The notes: a model not told the origin generated them from the letters alone. DNA of 64,000 nt from Micromonospora sp. R77 (GCF_022747945.1 NZ_JALDST010000001.1:5642001-5706000); one strand, 5' to 3'. Shown: positions 27,147-38,828, counted from the first letter of the stretch. Numbers and translations: made by a program.

Positions 27147-27713
27147 TTACTTCAGCCAGGTGAGCCGCTGGACGAGGGGGAGCTTCGCCCAGGTCCGGCC
27201 GAGGCCGAGGGTGTTGCCCGCGCCGACCAGGGCCAGTGCGGCCAGCAGACCCGCGTAGATCAGGTGGTCGTCCATGAAGGGGTTGTTCTCGGGGGGCAGC
27301 ACGGCCGTCCACATCATGACCAGCAGCAGCCCGCCGGCGACCGCGGCGACCCGGAGGCCGATGCCCAGGATCAGGGCGGTGCCGATGGCCAGGAGGCCGA
27401 TCATGAACAGCCAGTCCGCCCAGGCCGCTCCGGCGATGCCGTTGTAGAAGCCCTTGAACGGGCCGGCGGCGCCGAAGGCGAGGAAGCCCTTGGTGGGGCT
27501 GCCCCCGTTGATCCAGGCGTTCTTCGCGGCGGTCTCGTGGCCGAGGCCGAACATCTTGTCCAGGAAGGCCCAGAGGAACGTCCAGCCCAGCGCGATCCGG
27601 AGTCCGGCGAAGACGTACCGGGTGGCCTTCTGGCCGGTGGTCTCGACGTCGCGGGTGACGCCGGCCGCCGGAGTGATGGTGTTGGCGGTGATCCGCTCGA
27701 CTGTGGCGGTCAT
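27147..27713 (-). CDS. DoxX family membrane protein
   Basis: A 188-residue integral membrane protein with a basic N-terminus and about four hydrophobic segments (RIALGWTFLWAFLDKMFG, WLFMIGLLAIGTALILG, LRVAAVAGGLLLVMMWTA, and a C-terminal LLAALALVGAG). DoxX relatives are quinone-linked or thiol-redox-related membrane subunits; exact role unknown. Divergent from the CBS-BON gene with 226 bases between. ATG at 27713 is preferred; an ATG four codons upstream is possible. Confidence 0.85.
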   Translation of the reverse strand: MTATVERITANTITPAAGVTRDVETTGQKATRYVFAGLRIALGWTFLWAFLDKMFGLGHETAAKNAWINGGSPTKGFLAFGAAGPFKGFYNGIAGAAWADWLFMIGLLAIGTALILGIGLRVAAVAGGLLLVMMWTAVLPPENNPFMDDHLIYAGLLAALALVGAGNTLGLGRTWAKLPLVQRLTWLK

Positions 27714-27939
27714 GGTGTCCACGTCCCTTCCTGTCCTCGCACCGCGCTTTCCGGTGGCACATTCATTCCACCTCCGCGGCGGTGTCGCGGACAGGGCCGA
27801 CCGGGCCGTCGGGGACCGGGACCTTCGACCTCTTCCGGCCCGGTCCGGACGGCCTTCCCGGGCCTGCCGACCGGCTCTGACCGACGGTGCCTGCCCGGTC
27901 CTACGGTCGCGGTGGGGAACACCCGACGAGGAGGCCGTG

Positions 27940-28638
27940 ATGAGGACGTGGCAGGTGGGCGACGTGATGACCAGGGACGTCGCGACGGTGGGGGAGGAGA
28001 CCCCGTACCGCCGGATCGTCGACGTGCTGATCCGGCGGGGCATCAGCGCCGTGCCGGTGATCGACGGCTTCCGCCGGGTGCTGGGGGTGGTGTCCGAGGC
28101 GGATCTGCTGCACAAGATCGAGCGGGCCGGCCACCCGGACGAGCGGCGGGTGTTCGAGGGGCGGCGTCGGCGTACCGCGCGGGAGAAGGCGGACGCGCTG
28201 CTGGCCCGGGACCTGATGACCGCGCCGGCGGTCACCACCTTCCCGGAGGCGTCACTCCCGGCGGCGGCCCGGATGATGGACCGCGAGGACGTCAAGCGGC
28301 TGCCGGTGCTGGACGATCTCGGCCGGCTGGTCGGCATCGTCACCCGCAGCGACCTGCTCCGGGTGCACCTGCGCACCGACGCGGAGATCCGTGAGGACGT
28401 GGTGCAGGAGGTGCTGCGCCGGGTGCTCGCCGTCCGGGACGGCCTGGTCACCGTCCAGGTCCGCGACGGCGCGGTCACCCTGGACGGCCGGCTCGACCGG
28501 CGGACCGCCGTCGAGCTGGCCGGAAAGCTCGCCGCGCAGGTCAGCGGCGTGGTCGAGGTGCACAGCACCATCGGGTACGACGTGGATGACACCACCCTGG
28601 TCGAGCTGGACCCGGGCCGGGTCACCCCGGTCGCCTGA
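27940..28638 (+). CDS. CBS-domain pair protein with C-terminal BON domain
   Basis: A 232-residue soluble protein: two CBS motifs (VGDVMTRDVATV and ARDLMTAPAVTT) form one Bateman module that would bind an adenine nucleotide, followed by a BON domain (RDGAVTLDGRLDRRTAVELAGK). CBS-BON proteins are common near USP and redox genes in actinobacteria, and here a USP gene follows convergently. Start ATG 27940 with gaggagg 4-10 bases upstream. Confidence 0.9.
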   Translation: MRTWQVGDVMTRDVATVGEETPYRRIVDVLIRRGISAVPVIDGFRRVLGVVSEADLLHKIERAGHPDERRVFEGRRRRTAREKADALLARDLMTAPAVTTFPEASLPAAARMMDREDVKRLPVLDDLGRLVGIVTRSDLLRVHLRTDAEIREDVVQEVLRRVLAVRDGLVTVQVRDGAVTLDGRLDRRTAVELAGKLAAQVSGVVEVHSTIGYDVDDTTLVELDPGRVTPVA

Positions 28639-28807
28639 CCGTCCCGGTCGACGGCCCCGCCGCGCACCCGCCCGGCGGGGCCCGCCGCTGCCTCTGCCGC
28701 CGCCCCGCCGGTCCCGCTGGATCTCACCCGGCCGTCGTTTTCCCCGCCGTCGGTCTCGCCGTGCCGGCCGGATCGGGTCCCGGGCGTCACCGGGTCCCGG
28801 GCAGCGT

Positions 28808-28848
28808 CGAGGGGCGGTCCCCGGTTCTTTCCGGGTGGCCGCCCCTCG
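28808..28848. terminator. Bidirectional terminator hairpin
   Basis: Arms cgaggggcggtccccgg (28808-28824) and ccgggtggccgcccctcg (28831-28848) pair with one bulge, between the convergent CBS-BON and USP genes. Confidence 0.65.
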
Positions 28849-28857
28849 GCGCTGTCG

Positions 28858-29334
28858 TCAGGCGCGCAGCACCGGCTCGTGCCCGACGGTGGTGGCCGGG
28901 GCGGGCACCGGGATCACCACCACCGGGCAGCTCGCCTTGCGCACGCACTCCTCGCTCACCGAGCCGAGCACGGTGTGCCGCAGCCGGTTGTGCCCGTGGC
29001 TGCCGAGCACCAGCAGGTCTGCCGTCCGGGCTGCGGCGGTGAGCACGTCCGCCGCCGGGCCCTCGGCGATCTCGCCGGCCACCGAGCAGCCCGGTCCCTT
29101 GCGCAGCACCACCCCGCGGATCTCGTCGTCGAGCAGCGTCCGGGCGCGCTGCTGCTCGTCGACGGGGCCGGTCGCCTGGGTCATCGGGCCGACCTCGATC
29201 CGGTCCCACCGCCAGGCCACCACGACCTGGACCGCGCCGCCCCGGGCCACCGCCTCGTCGACCGCCCAGTCCAGCGCCCGCCGGCCGCCGTCGGAGCCGT
29301 CCACACCCACCACGATCAGTCGATTGGTCTCCAT
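28858..29334 (-). CDS. Universal stress protein
   Basis: A single-domain 158-residue USP with the ATP-binding pattern GSHGHNRLRHTVLGSVS (G-2x-G-9x-G-S type) and an N-terminal VVGVDGSDGGRRAL. Likely cytosolic and ATP-binding; in actinobacteria such genes are often induced by hypoxia or stationary phase. Start ATG 29334 has ggaggag upstream. Confidence 0.93.
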   Translation of the reverse strand: METNRLIVVGVDGSDGGRRALDWAVDEAVARGGAVQVVVAWRWDRIEVGPMTQATGPVDEQQRARTLLDDEIRGVVLRKGPGCSVAGEIAEGPAADVLTAAARTADLLVLGSHGHNRLRHTVLGSVSEECVRKASCPVVVIPVPAPATTVGHEPVLRA

Positions 29335-29439
29335 CGCCGCTCTCCTCTCCTCCTTCCCGTAGTCCACCGCCACCGGGGTGCGGGAGGGCAGGCGCGAAGG
29401 GCCCGCCACGGCCGGGTCGTAAGCCCTGTCCCGTGGGAC

Positions 29440-30156
29440 TCAGCGTGCGGCGGCGAGCTGGGCGGCCAGCAGGGCGGGGGCGTCGGCGAGGCTGGGGCCG
29501 TACCAGGTGAGGTGGCGGCCGGAGACCAGGGCGTACGGCACGCCCGGGAAGGACTCCGGCCCGTCGTCGGCGGTGAACCGGTACGGCTCGTCCGGCAGCA
29601 CCACCAGCTCCGGGTCGCGGGCGCGCAGCTCGTCCAGGGTGGGGCGGGGATAGCGCTCGGCGTCGTCGCCGTACGCGTTGACCACGCCGAGCCGGCGGAG
29701 CACGTCGCCGGCGAAGGTGTTCCCGCCGAGCACCACCCAGGGGCGGCGCCACACCGGCACCATCGCGCGTCGGGGCGCCGCCGGCCGGGGCGGGTCGGCC
29801 CAGGCCCGGCGGGCCGCCACCAGCCACTCGGGTTCGGCGCGCACCCCGAGCGCGGTCACCAGGTCGCCCAGCTCGTCCAGCGCCCCCGGCACCGTACGCG
29901 GGAAGGTGACCCGGACCGGCACCCCGGCCGCGACCAGCGCGTCGGCGTCGGCGCGGCGGTTCTCCTCCTCGTTGAGCAGCACCAGGTCGGGCCGGAGGGC
30001 GAGCACCCGGTCGAGGTCCGGGTACTTGCTGCCGCCCACCCGGGCGACGTCCAGCCCTTCCGGATGGGTGCACCAGTCGGTCGCCCCGACCAGCACCTCC
30101 GGCCGGGTCGACGCGACCGCCTCGGTCAGCGACGGCACCAGCGACACCACCCGCAC
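29440..30156 (-). CDS. Helical-backbone metal receptor (BtuF-like) without signal peptide
   Basis: A 238-residue protein of the cobalamin/iron-siderophore substrate-binding fold: SLVPSLTEAV, the RPDLVLLNEEENRRAD turn, a middle long helix region and WYGPSLADAPALLAAQL. Unlike transporter components it has no signal peptide or lipobox at the GTG start (30156, preceded by gaggggg), and no ABC permease or ATPase is nearby. It may be an intracellular ligand-binding protein. Divergent from the PhyH dioxygenase. Confidence 0.75.
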   Translation of the reverse strand: MRVVSLVPSLTEAVASTRPEVLVGATDWCTHPEGLDVARVGGSKYPDLDRVLALRPDLVLLNEEENRRADADALVAAGVPVRVTFPRTVPGALDELGDLVTALGVRAEPEWLVAARRAWADPPRPAAPRRAMVPVWRRPWVVLGGNTFAGDVLRRLGVVNAYGDDAERYPRPTLDELRARDPELVVLPDEPYRFTADDGPESFPGVPYALVSGRHLTWYGPSLADAPALLAAQLAAAR

Positions 30157-30230
30157 GGCGTACCCCCTCGGTCTCGACCCCGGCCGATCATGCCCGATCG
30201 GGCCGTGGCGGACGGGCCCGGTGCGGTCTC

Positions 30231-30259
30231 TTGCCAGTCTTATACAACGTTGTAATACT
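30231..30259 (+). promoter_or_regulatory. Promoter with embedded TACAACGTTGTA operator
   Basis: A -35-like TTGCCA (30231-30236) and -10-like AATACT (30254-30259) are 17 bases apart, and the spacer holds the perfect 12-base palindrome TACAACGTTGTA (30243-30254). A repressor bound there would block the PhyH gene that starts at 30287. The central CG is typical of LacI-family operators, but the regulator is not in the window. The same palindrome occurs twice before the GH43 gene. Confidence 0.65.
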
Positions 30260-30286
30260 CGGCTCGTCCCCTGACGAGGAGGCCTC

Positions 30287-31147
30287 ATGAGACCCCACCC
30301 CGCCCTGGCCGCCGACCATCCCACCTCCGCAGTCGAGGACGAGACGCCCGTCGAGGCCCTCGGCGACCTCTACCGCGACGGCATCACCGCCTGCCGGGGC
30401 GCCTTCGACGTCGACTGGGTGGAGCAGGTTGCCGAGGACGTCGACGCCGCCTTCCAGGAGGCCCGCTCCCGGCCCGACGGCGCGGTCGGGCGCGGCCCGC
30501 AGCGCTGGTACGTGGAGATCCACCCCGAACAACTGCGCGGCTTCGTCGACCTGGTCACCCATCCGTGGGTGGTGTCGGTGTGCCGGGCGGTCCTCGGCCC
30601 GGACTACGAGATCGTCGAGCTCGGCTTCGACATCCCCTTCCCCGGCGCGGCCGCGCAGCCGTGGCACCGCGACTTCCCGATGCCGGAGCAGACCCGCCGG
30701 GAGCGCCGCCTGACCTCGCTGGCGTTCAACCTGACCACGGTGGACACCGTCGAGGAGATGGGTCCGTTCGAGATCGCCCCGGGCACCCAGTGGGACGACG
30801 GCCGCGACTTCGACCACGAGATGTTCCCGCCGAAGGACCGCTACCCCCGTTACCAGGCCCGGGCCGTGAAGAAGTACCCGCGTCGCGGCGACATCTCGGC
30901 GCGCTCGGCGCTGACCGTCCACCGGGGCACCCCGAACGTCTCCACCCTGGCCCGACCGGTGCTGGTCCTCGGTGTCGACGCGCCCGGTGCCGGCAACGCC
31001 GCCCACCACGACATGGCGGTGACCCGGGGCTACCGGGAGCGCCTGCCGGAGCTGGTCCGGGACCACCTGCGGTGCCCGGTGGTCGACACCCTCGTGCCGA
31101 TCACGCAGAAGCACACCATCGAGGGGCTGGTGATGGGCGCGGAGTGA
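30287..31147 (+). CDS. Phytanoyl-CoA dioxygenase (PhyH) family Fe(II)/2-oxoglutarate oxygenase
   Basis: A 286-residue PhyH-family protein with the facial triad: His and Asp in WHRDF (about 127/129) and the distal His in TVHRGTPN (about 212), the following Arg being the likely 2-oxoglutarate ligand. It would hydroxylate a small molecule; substrate unknown. SD gacgagg, ATG 30287. Its promoter carries the palindrome shared with the GH43 gene, hinting at a role tied to plant-polysaccharide or sugar-derived compounds. Confidence 0.82.
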   Translation: MRPHPALAADHPTSAVEDETPVEALGDLYRDGITACRGAFDVDWVEQVAEDVDAAFQEARSRPDGAVGRGPQRWYVEIHPEQLRGFVDLVTHPWVVSVCRAVLGPDYEIVELGFDIPFPGAAAQPWHRDFPMPEQTRRERRLTSLAFNLTTVDTVEEMGPFEIAPGTQWDDGRDFDHEMFPPKDRYPRYQARAVKKYPRRGDISARSALTVHRGTPNVSTLARPVLVLGVDAPGAGNAAHHDMAVTRGYRERLPELVRDHLRCPVVDTLVPITQKHTIEGLVMGAE

Positions 31148-32240
31148 TCAGCGCGCCCCGACCGGGGTCGCACTGCTCTCCGGGGCGAGGGTGGCCACCG
31201 GGACACCCTCCTGCGCCGCCCACTGGACCGCGTGCCGCACCTCGGCCACCGGCAGCGGTCGGCGGGTCGTCACGGTGACCGCCGCGTGCACCCGGTAGCT
31301 GACGAACGGGTACGACTGCGCCAACCCGGCCAACGCGGCGTGCACCCGGCCCGCCACCTCCAGCGCCTCCGGCTCGGTCAGCGCCGGCAGGTTGAGCAGG
31401 TATTCGTCCTCGGCCAGGCGTACCGCGCGGTCGACCGGGCGCAGCACGCCCGTGATCGCCCCGAGCACCGCCTGGGTCTCCCGGGCGACGCTGCGCCGGC
31501 CGAACCGCTCCGCCCCGCCGCCCGGCTCGCCGACGCGGACGCCCACCAGGGCCACCGGGAGGGTGCCCGAGGCGGTCACCGCGCCGGTCCACCGGCCCAG
31601 GGCCGGCTCGTCCAGCAGCCCGTCGGCCGGCTCCGCCGCGGGCGCGCCTGGCGGTCCGCCCGCTCGGCGCGGTCGGCCATCAGCCGGATCGCCGCCTCGG
31701 CCCGCGACTCTCCGGGGTGGACGGGAGGTCCCGGACCCGGGCGATCACCTCGTCCAGCGTCGCGTGCGCGGCCGGGGGCAGCCGGTCGGCGAGGTGCCCC
31801 CGCAGCCGGAGCACCTCGTGCAGTGCCTCGTCCCGGCGGAAACCCCACCGCCCGTCGAAGAGCCGCCCAGCCTCCAGGGTCACCGCGGGCGCGACCTCAC
31901 CCCGGTCGTACGCCACCAGCGCCGCGCCGAAGCGCGGGGTCAGCGCGATGACGCTCCACTCCCGGGCCAGCTCCTCCGCCTCGTCCAGGACGACCCCGTA
32001 CGACCCGGCGGGCAGCTCCGGCGGCGTGGGGCCGACCACCCCCACCACGGTCGCGGCGGCCCGGCCCACGATCCGTTCGTAGACCGCGCGTTCCCGGGCG
32101 AAGTACGGCATCCGCTGGAAGAGGGCGAGCACCACCAGCGGGCCGTCCTCGGCGGTGGCCAGGGCCGCCCGTTCGATCGCGTGGGAGACGGCGACGAGGC
32201 TGCGTTTGGTGAACCGTTCCGGAGTCCGTCCGCTGTGCAC
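31148..32240 (-). CDS. DICT-like sensory domain protein with C-terminal GGDEF-like region (two frameshifts)
   Basis: Three consecutive frames join into one protein of about 360 residues. The N-terminal part (FTKRSLVAVSHAIERAA, FQRMPYFARERAVYERI, LTPRFGAALVAYDR) resembles DICT sensory domains of actinobacteria. The C-terminal part (RFGRRSVARETQAVLGAI, RLAEDEYLLNLP) resembles degenerate diguanylate-cyclase-type modules without a GGDEF active site. The breaks are at about 31709-31715, where one G is needed to read STPGESRAEAAIRLM, and about 31643-31650, where one C is needed to read QARPAAEPADGLLDEPALGRWTG. Both are single losses in G/C runs, probably sequence errors. The ligand and signalling output are unknown. 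Confidence 0.65.
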
Positions 32241-32403
32241 CGGTCGAGCCTAGAGGGCCCGCCACTCGGACGCACCGGTCCCCGGGCGGAGGCGGGTGTC
32301 CCGCCGGTGACAGCCGTCCGGCCGGACCGGCGAGCGTCACCGGCCGCACCGGCGACGCGGCGGTGATGATCGGCGTCCTAGACTCGGGCCGGTCGACCGA
32401 CGG

Positions 32404-33282
32404 ATGGATCTGGCGAAGATGACGAGCACCGGCAGCACGGACGTCTCCTGGCTGCGTCCGGTCACGGCCGGGGGCGCGCCGCTGCTGCACCGGCGTGGCC
32501 AGGCCGTGTACGCCGCCCGCCGGCTCGGGGACCTGGTGCAGGGGCGCCCGCCGGGCATCACCGGCAACCAGTGGAGCACCGCGCTGCGGCAGGGCTTCGA
32601 CCAGGTGGTCTGCGCCGCCGACAGCGGCCGGCCGGCCTTCGCCGTCGAGTTCGCCGCGCCGACCGTCGCCGGTTCCGCCCAGCAGCGTGCCGACCGGATG
32701 ACCAGCGTCGTCTGCGCGGCCGTCGGCCTGCCGGTGCTGCGGGTCGAGTCGTCGGCGCTGCGCGCGGGCGAACACGGTCGACGCCTCGTCGAGTACGTCA
32801 TCGACGCGCGCGACTACGCGGGCGGGCACGGCCCGGACGGCGACGAGTCGGTCGGTTTCCGGGACATCGTCGGCCGGCTGCCCGACGGGCGCAGCGGCCC
32901 GGTCAACGACCTCGGTGCGCTGGCCCGGGCCGCCGCCGTCGAGGCGTACGTGGAGCGGCGGCTGGCCGACCCGATCGTCCGGGGCCTGCACGTGCGCTGG
33001 GCGGGCGGGCCGGCCGAGGGCTGGAGCTGGGTCGAGGTGCGGCCCGGACGGTGCCTGGTGGAGCGGGTGCGGCTGCGGGAGCAGGGCTTCTCCTGCGGCG
33101 TCGATCCCGCCCGCCTGGCCGAGGATTTGGCCGCGGTGGCGGTCGGCGAGCGGCTGCGCGACCTCGACGCCACGCCGGCCCTGGTGGACCGCGACCAACT
33201 CCGGCACGACATCCGGCTGCTCGCGGCGCGTGGCGACGAACTGGAGCGGGGCTTCGGTTTCGCGCACCTCTGCGCCGACTGA
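32404..33282 (+). CDS. Conserved hypothetical protein, DUF2726-like core
   Basis: A 292-residue soluble protein of unknown function. The middle (about 60-140) resembles the DUF2726 fold: FDQVVCAADSGRPAFAVEF, then QQRADRMTSVVCAAVGLPVLRV, a pattern related to restriction-endonuclease-like modules but without a clear PD-ExK active site. The C-terminal half is charged and helical. Start ATG 32404; ATG 32419 is a possible alternative. No operon partner is evident. Confidence 0.7.
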   Translation: MDLAKMTSTGSTDVSWLRPVTAGGAPLLHRRGQAVYAARRLGDLVQGRPPGITGNQWSTALRQGFDQVVCAADSGRPAFAVEFAAPTVAGSAQQRADRMTSVVCAAVGLPVLRVESSALRAGEHGRRLVEYVIDARDYAGGHGPDGDESVGFRDIVGRLPDGRSGPVNDLGALARAAAVEAYVERRLADPIVRGLHVRWAGGPAEGWSWVEVRPGRCLVERVRLREQGFSCGVDPARLAEDLAAVAVGERLRDLDATPALVDRDQLRHDIRLLAARGDELERGFGFAHLCAD

Positions 33283-33529
33283 GCGGGCCGCGCGTACTCC
33301 TTCTCGAATTGCCCCGGTCCGGGGTTGAACCATCGTCGGCGCGGTTCCGTACCTAAGCGGGAATGGACGAGATCTTCCCAGCCGCGCCCGCAGGCGCGGG
33401 CGACGGTGCGGAAAGGGCATCGCCGACCATCGACGTGCAACCGGAACGTCGCAGTGATCCCCACCCGGAGAATTCCGTCGGTCCGTCGGGTCACCAGTCA
33501 ACTACCGGATCGAGAAGGAGAGCAATTCG

Positions 33530-34828
33530 ATGCGCAGGTCCACACGGGCGCGCCGGTCATCCGGTAACGCGCGGAGCAAGCGACTGCTGGCCGTTGTCGG
33601 CACGCTCGCCGTCTTCGGCGGAATCGTCGCCGTGACCCAGATCTCGTCGGCTCAGGACCGGCGGACGTACACCCGTACCGCCTCGGCGTCGTGCCTGCCC
33701 GCCAGCCCCGGCGCGACGTCACCGAGCGGGCGGGGCAGCACCACCCGGACCTGGCAGAACGGCCGCTGGGTGCGCAACCACTGGGGTGACGGCCAGATGT
33801 CGGTCGCCGAGTGCCAGGTGGTCAAGGCGGGCGGCGGCGCGGCGGCCGGCGCACCCACCGTGGCCTGCCCCGACGTGAAGGGCAAGCTGCCGCAGATCCC
33901 GGACCGGGCCCGCGCCGAGGTGGACCGCAACCTGGCCCTGCTGGACACCCAGATCGCCGAGGCGAACCGGCGGCTCGCCGCCGACGGCAGCCGCAACGGA
34001 CAGGACTTCATCAACAACGCCATCCTGCGGCCGCTGGCCGACAAGCGGACCGCGACCCTGAACCGGATCGCGACCGCGATCGGCCGGGTGGCCCAGCGGC
34101 CGCAGGGCCTCGACCAGTTCGCCGAGTGCGCCCTCGCCGACGCCGGCCAGAACGCCGGCGGGAACAACAACGGTGGCCAGAACGGCGGTCAGAACAACGG
34201 TGGTGGTCAGAACGGTGGTGGCCAGAACAACGGTGGTGGCCAGAACGGCGGCAACAACAACGGCGGGAACAACAACGGCAACGGGTTGGGCGTGCTCGCC
34301 AAGGACTGCGGCAACAGCAAGCTCCAGCCGCACGACGGTTTCCAGGCCGGTAACCGTTGCGTGAGCACCGCTTTCGGCGAGGTCGGCGCGGCGGCGAACA
34401 ACCCCTCGCTGCTGATCACGCAGTTCCCCAACCAGGTGGGCCGGAACCAGCCGTTCAACCTGCGGGTGACTACCCGGAACCTGGTCCGGGACCGGTTCCT
34501 CGCGGCCGGCCAGGGCGGCTACTACCTGGAGAGCTCCCTGCTCAACGACCAGGGTCTGGTGCGGGGGCACTTCCACACCGCGTGCCGGATGCTGGGCAGC
34601 ACCCGCCAGCCCCCGAACCCGCAGGACGTACCGGCGTTCTTCGTCGCCACCGAGGACGGCCGGGGCGGTGCCCAGCCGGACGACGTGACCATCCAGATCC
34701 CCGGCCTGCCGGAGTCCGGGGTCGCGCAGTGCGCGGTCTGGGCCGGTGACGGCTCCCACCGCATCCCGATGATGGAACGGGCCAACCAGACCCCCGCCTT
34801 CGACGTGGTGCGGATCCGGGTCAACTGA
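33530..34828 (+). CDS. Secreted protein with Asn/Gly-rich repeat linker
   Basis: A 432-residue exported protein of unknown function. The twin-basic n-region and hydrophobic segment (LLAVVGTLAVFGGIVAVTQISSA) form a Sec signal or anchor. About 45-205 is an N-terminal domain. About 206-258 is a low-complexity linker of NGGQN/NNGG units. About 260-432 is a C-terminal domain with RGHFHTACRML and QCAVWAGDGSH. Four or more Cys suggest disulfides. Start has gaaggagag upstream. The linker codes with AAC/GGT/GGC runs that form a DNA-level repeat (34150-34280). Confidence 0.8.
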   Translation: MRRSTRARRSSGNARSKRLLAVVGTLAVFGGIVAVTQISSAQDRRTYTRTASASCLPASPGATSPSGRGSTTRTWQNGRWVRNHWGDGQMSVAECQVVKAGGGAAAGAPTVACPDVKGKLPQIPDRARAEVDRNLALLDTQIAEANRRLAADGSRNGQDFINNAILRPLADKRTATLNRIATAIGRVAQRPQGLDQFAECALADAGQNAGGNNNGGQNGGQNNGGGQNGGGQNNGGGQNGGNNNGGNNNGNGLGVLAKDCGNSKLQPHDGFQAGNRCVSTAFGEVGAAANNPSLLITQFPNQVGRNQPFNLRVTTRNLVRDRFLAAGQGGYYLESSLLNDQGLVRGHFHTACRMLGSTRQPPNPQDVPAFFVATEDGRGGAQPDDVTIQIPGLPESGVAQCAVWAGDGSHRIPMMERANQTPAFDVVRIRVN

Positions 34829-34842
34829 CCCGCGGACAGACG

Positions 34843-34887
34843 ACGGCCGGAGCCGCCCGGGGACTCACCCCGGGTGGCTCCGGCCGT
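34843..34887 (+). terminator. Terminator hairpin after the secreted protein gene
   Basis: A near-perfect 19-bp stem (acggccggagcc and cccgggg with one unpaired base each side) and a 5-base loop, 15 bases after the stop. Confidence 0.8.
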
Positions 34888-34978
34888 GTCGCGTCCGGCC
34901 CGGCGTGGGACGGCTGCCCGGTGGGTGTCGCGCCGCCCGCCACCCGGTGCGGCGGAAATGCTGAACGGTGGAAAAACG

Positions 34979-35016
34979 GACCGGGGCCCCACTGATTTCT
35001 CAGCGTGACCCCGGTG
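34979..35016 (-). terminator. Intrinsic terminator of lsr2
   Basis: Stem accgggg/ccccggt with a long loop; on the minus strand it is followed by ccgTTTTTcc, 25-60 bases beyond the lsr2 stop. Confidence 0.6.
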
Positions 35017-35040
35017 TGTCCGATGGTGATGCCGACCGCC

Positions 35041-35388
35041 TCAGCGGTTCTTGTACGCCTCCACCACGGAGACCGGGATGCGGCCCCGCTCGGAAATCTC
35101 GTACCCGTTCTTGGCGGCCCATTCGCGGATGGCCCGGTTCTGCTCGCGGTCCATTCCCGGGGAGGCCGGGCGTCCGGGCCGGCGGGTCGCCCGGGCCGCG
35201 TCCACCGGCCCGCGGCCGATCCGCCTGCCAGCGCTGATGTACGGGTCCAGGGCCTTGCGCAGCACACCCGCGTTCTCGTCGGAGACGTCGATGGTGTACG
35301 CCACGCCGTCCAGACTGAACTCGACGGTCCGATCGGCCTTTCCGCCGTCGAGGTCGTCGGTCAGGACGGTGATTACTTTCCTTGCCAT
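35041..35388 (-). CDS. lsr2: Lsr2 nucleoid-associated protein
   Basis: The 115-residue protein is a classic Lsr2. The N-terminal dimerisation domain ([24 protein letters not shown]) is joined by a basic linker to a C-terminal DNA-binding domain. That domain ([31 protein letters not shown]) carries the RGR AT-hook-like motif that inserts into the minor groove. Lsr2 silences A/T-rich, horizontally acquired genes in actinobacteria, including biosynthetic clusters. ATG 35388 is preferred because gggag lies 8 bases before it. Confidence 0.97.
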   Translation of the reverse strand: MARKVITVLTDDLDGGKADRTVEFSLDGVAYTIDVSDENAGVLRKALDPYISAGRRIGRGPVDAARATRRPGRPASPGMDREQNRAIREWAAKNGYEISERGRIPVSVVEAYKNR

Positions 35389-35604
35389 CGCCATTACTCC
35401 CTGTGTCAGGCGGGGTGTGACCAAGAGTTTGACGTATACCTCGACCGAATCGCAAGAATACCGGCCGTTTGCCATTCGGCGGGTCGGCTTAATCGGCGTC
35501 GTGGAATCGTCGTCGCGCGCGGCGGGCAGGCGGGAGCGGGGGAGCCCGGGCGGTGCCCGCCTGTGTCCTGGGTCACAGGCAGGAACAAGGGGCGGGCGCT
35601 GGAA

Positions 35605-35625
35605 CTTGAGCCTGACACGCTCAAC
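35605..35625 (+). promoter_or_regulatory. HAIR element (HspR operator) before lon
   Basis: CTTGAGC-N7-GCTCAAC matches the HspR inverted repeat CTTGAGT-N7-ACTCAAG with the correct 7-base spacer, two outer/inner mismatches only, 23 bases before the lon ATG. HspR control of lon is established in Streptomyces, so Lon should be heat-induced here too. Confidence 0.8.
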
Positions 35626-35647
35626 TCAACCCGATAGCAGGTGTTCG

Positions 35648-37984
<2,337 letters not shown>

Positions 37985-38013
37985 GCGGCGGCTGACCGCC
38001 CGGCCGAGCCGGC

Positions 38014-38057
38014 GCATGGAGGGGGCGGACCGGAGCCACGGTCCGCCCCCTCCATGC
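38014..38057 (+). terminator. Terminator of lon
   Basis: Perfect 19-bp stem (gcatggagggggcggaccg) with a 6-base loop, 30 bases after the lon stop. The rest of the 38058-38279 stretch holds only the presumed promoter of the next gene; no further gene is seen in it. Confidence 0.8.
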
Positions 38058-38279
38058 TGTCGTGAATCGTTTCCGCAATTCTTCGTAGCACCCGGAGGGC
38101 AGCGGAGAAAAACGAGTCCCACTCGCGGAAGGTGGGTCTGGTTGCAATTAGCGGAAATGACGACGGCTCACCCTGGCTGTCCCTCGACAGGCGTCCTAAG
38201 CTGCCCTTATTCGGCCACGCCGCTGCGATCAGCTCGGTGCGACGTCAGGTCGGAGACACTTTCAGAAAAGGGGCACGAC

Positions 38280-38810
38280 GTGTTCACCAGACCATCTCCC
38301 GGAATTGACAACCGCACTGCCCTCCGACGGCTGGCCCGCGCTGTCGGCGTGCTGACCGGCGTCGCCCTGACCGCCGTGCTGGCGCTGGCCGCCCCGGCGT
38401 CGGCGAACCCCGGTGGCCAACCCGGCAAGGCGTACACCTTCGTCCTGCCGGCCGGTCCGCAGGCCACCGCCACCCAGGCCCGTCTCCTGGCGGTGGCCCC
38501 GATGATCTCACCGGCCCCCCGGCAGACACGGCACGTGGCCGCCGGGAAGCCGGCGACGTGCGCCAGCGGGAACCTCTGCACCTTCGTGTGGGACCCGACG
38601 ACCAACAGCTGGAAGATCTTCGACCTCTTCACCTGCGCCCGGTACTCCCTGTCCAACTGGCTGGGCGACGGCTTCTACACCAACGCCCAGACCGGCGGGG
38701 TCACCGTCACCTTCTACGGTCAGGGCGGCAACGTCCTGAACTCCTTCACCGGCACCGGGACCGGTTCGCAGGACTGGGACCCGGTCTGGTCCATCCGCAA
38801 CTGCAGCTGA
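38280..38810 (+). CDS. Secreted Cys-rich protein, peptidase inhibitor I36-like
   Basis: A 176-residue precursor with a long n-region and a Sec signal (VGVLTGVALTAVLALAAPASA, cleavage near residue 42). The mature C-terminal domain (about 95-176) has CASGNLCTF, FTCARYSL, NAQTGGVTVTFY and a final Cys, a beta-sandwich pattern like I36/gamma-crystallin-type inhibitors. GTG 38280 is set by aaaagggg 7-13 bases upstream. It may protect the cell from its own secreted proteases; that role is inferred. Confidence 0.65.
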   Translation: MFTRPSPGIDNRTALRRLARAVGVLTGVALTAVLALAAPASANPGGQPGKAYTFVLPAGPQATATQARLLAVAPMISPAPRQTRHVAAGKPATCASGNLCTFVWDPTTNSWKIFDLFTCARYSLSNWLGDGFYTNAQTGGVTVTFYGQGGNVLNSFTGTGTGSQDWDPVWSIRNCS

Positions 38811-38828
38811 GCGGCGACCGCCGCGAGC

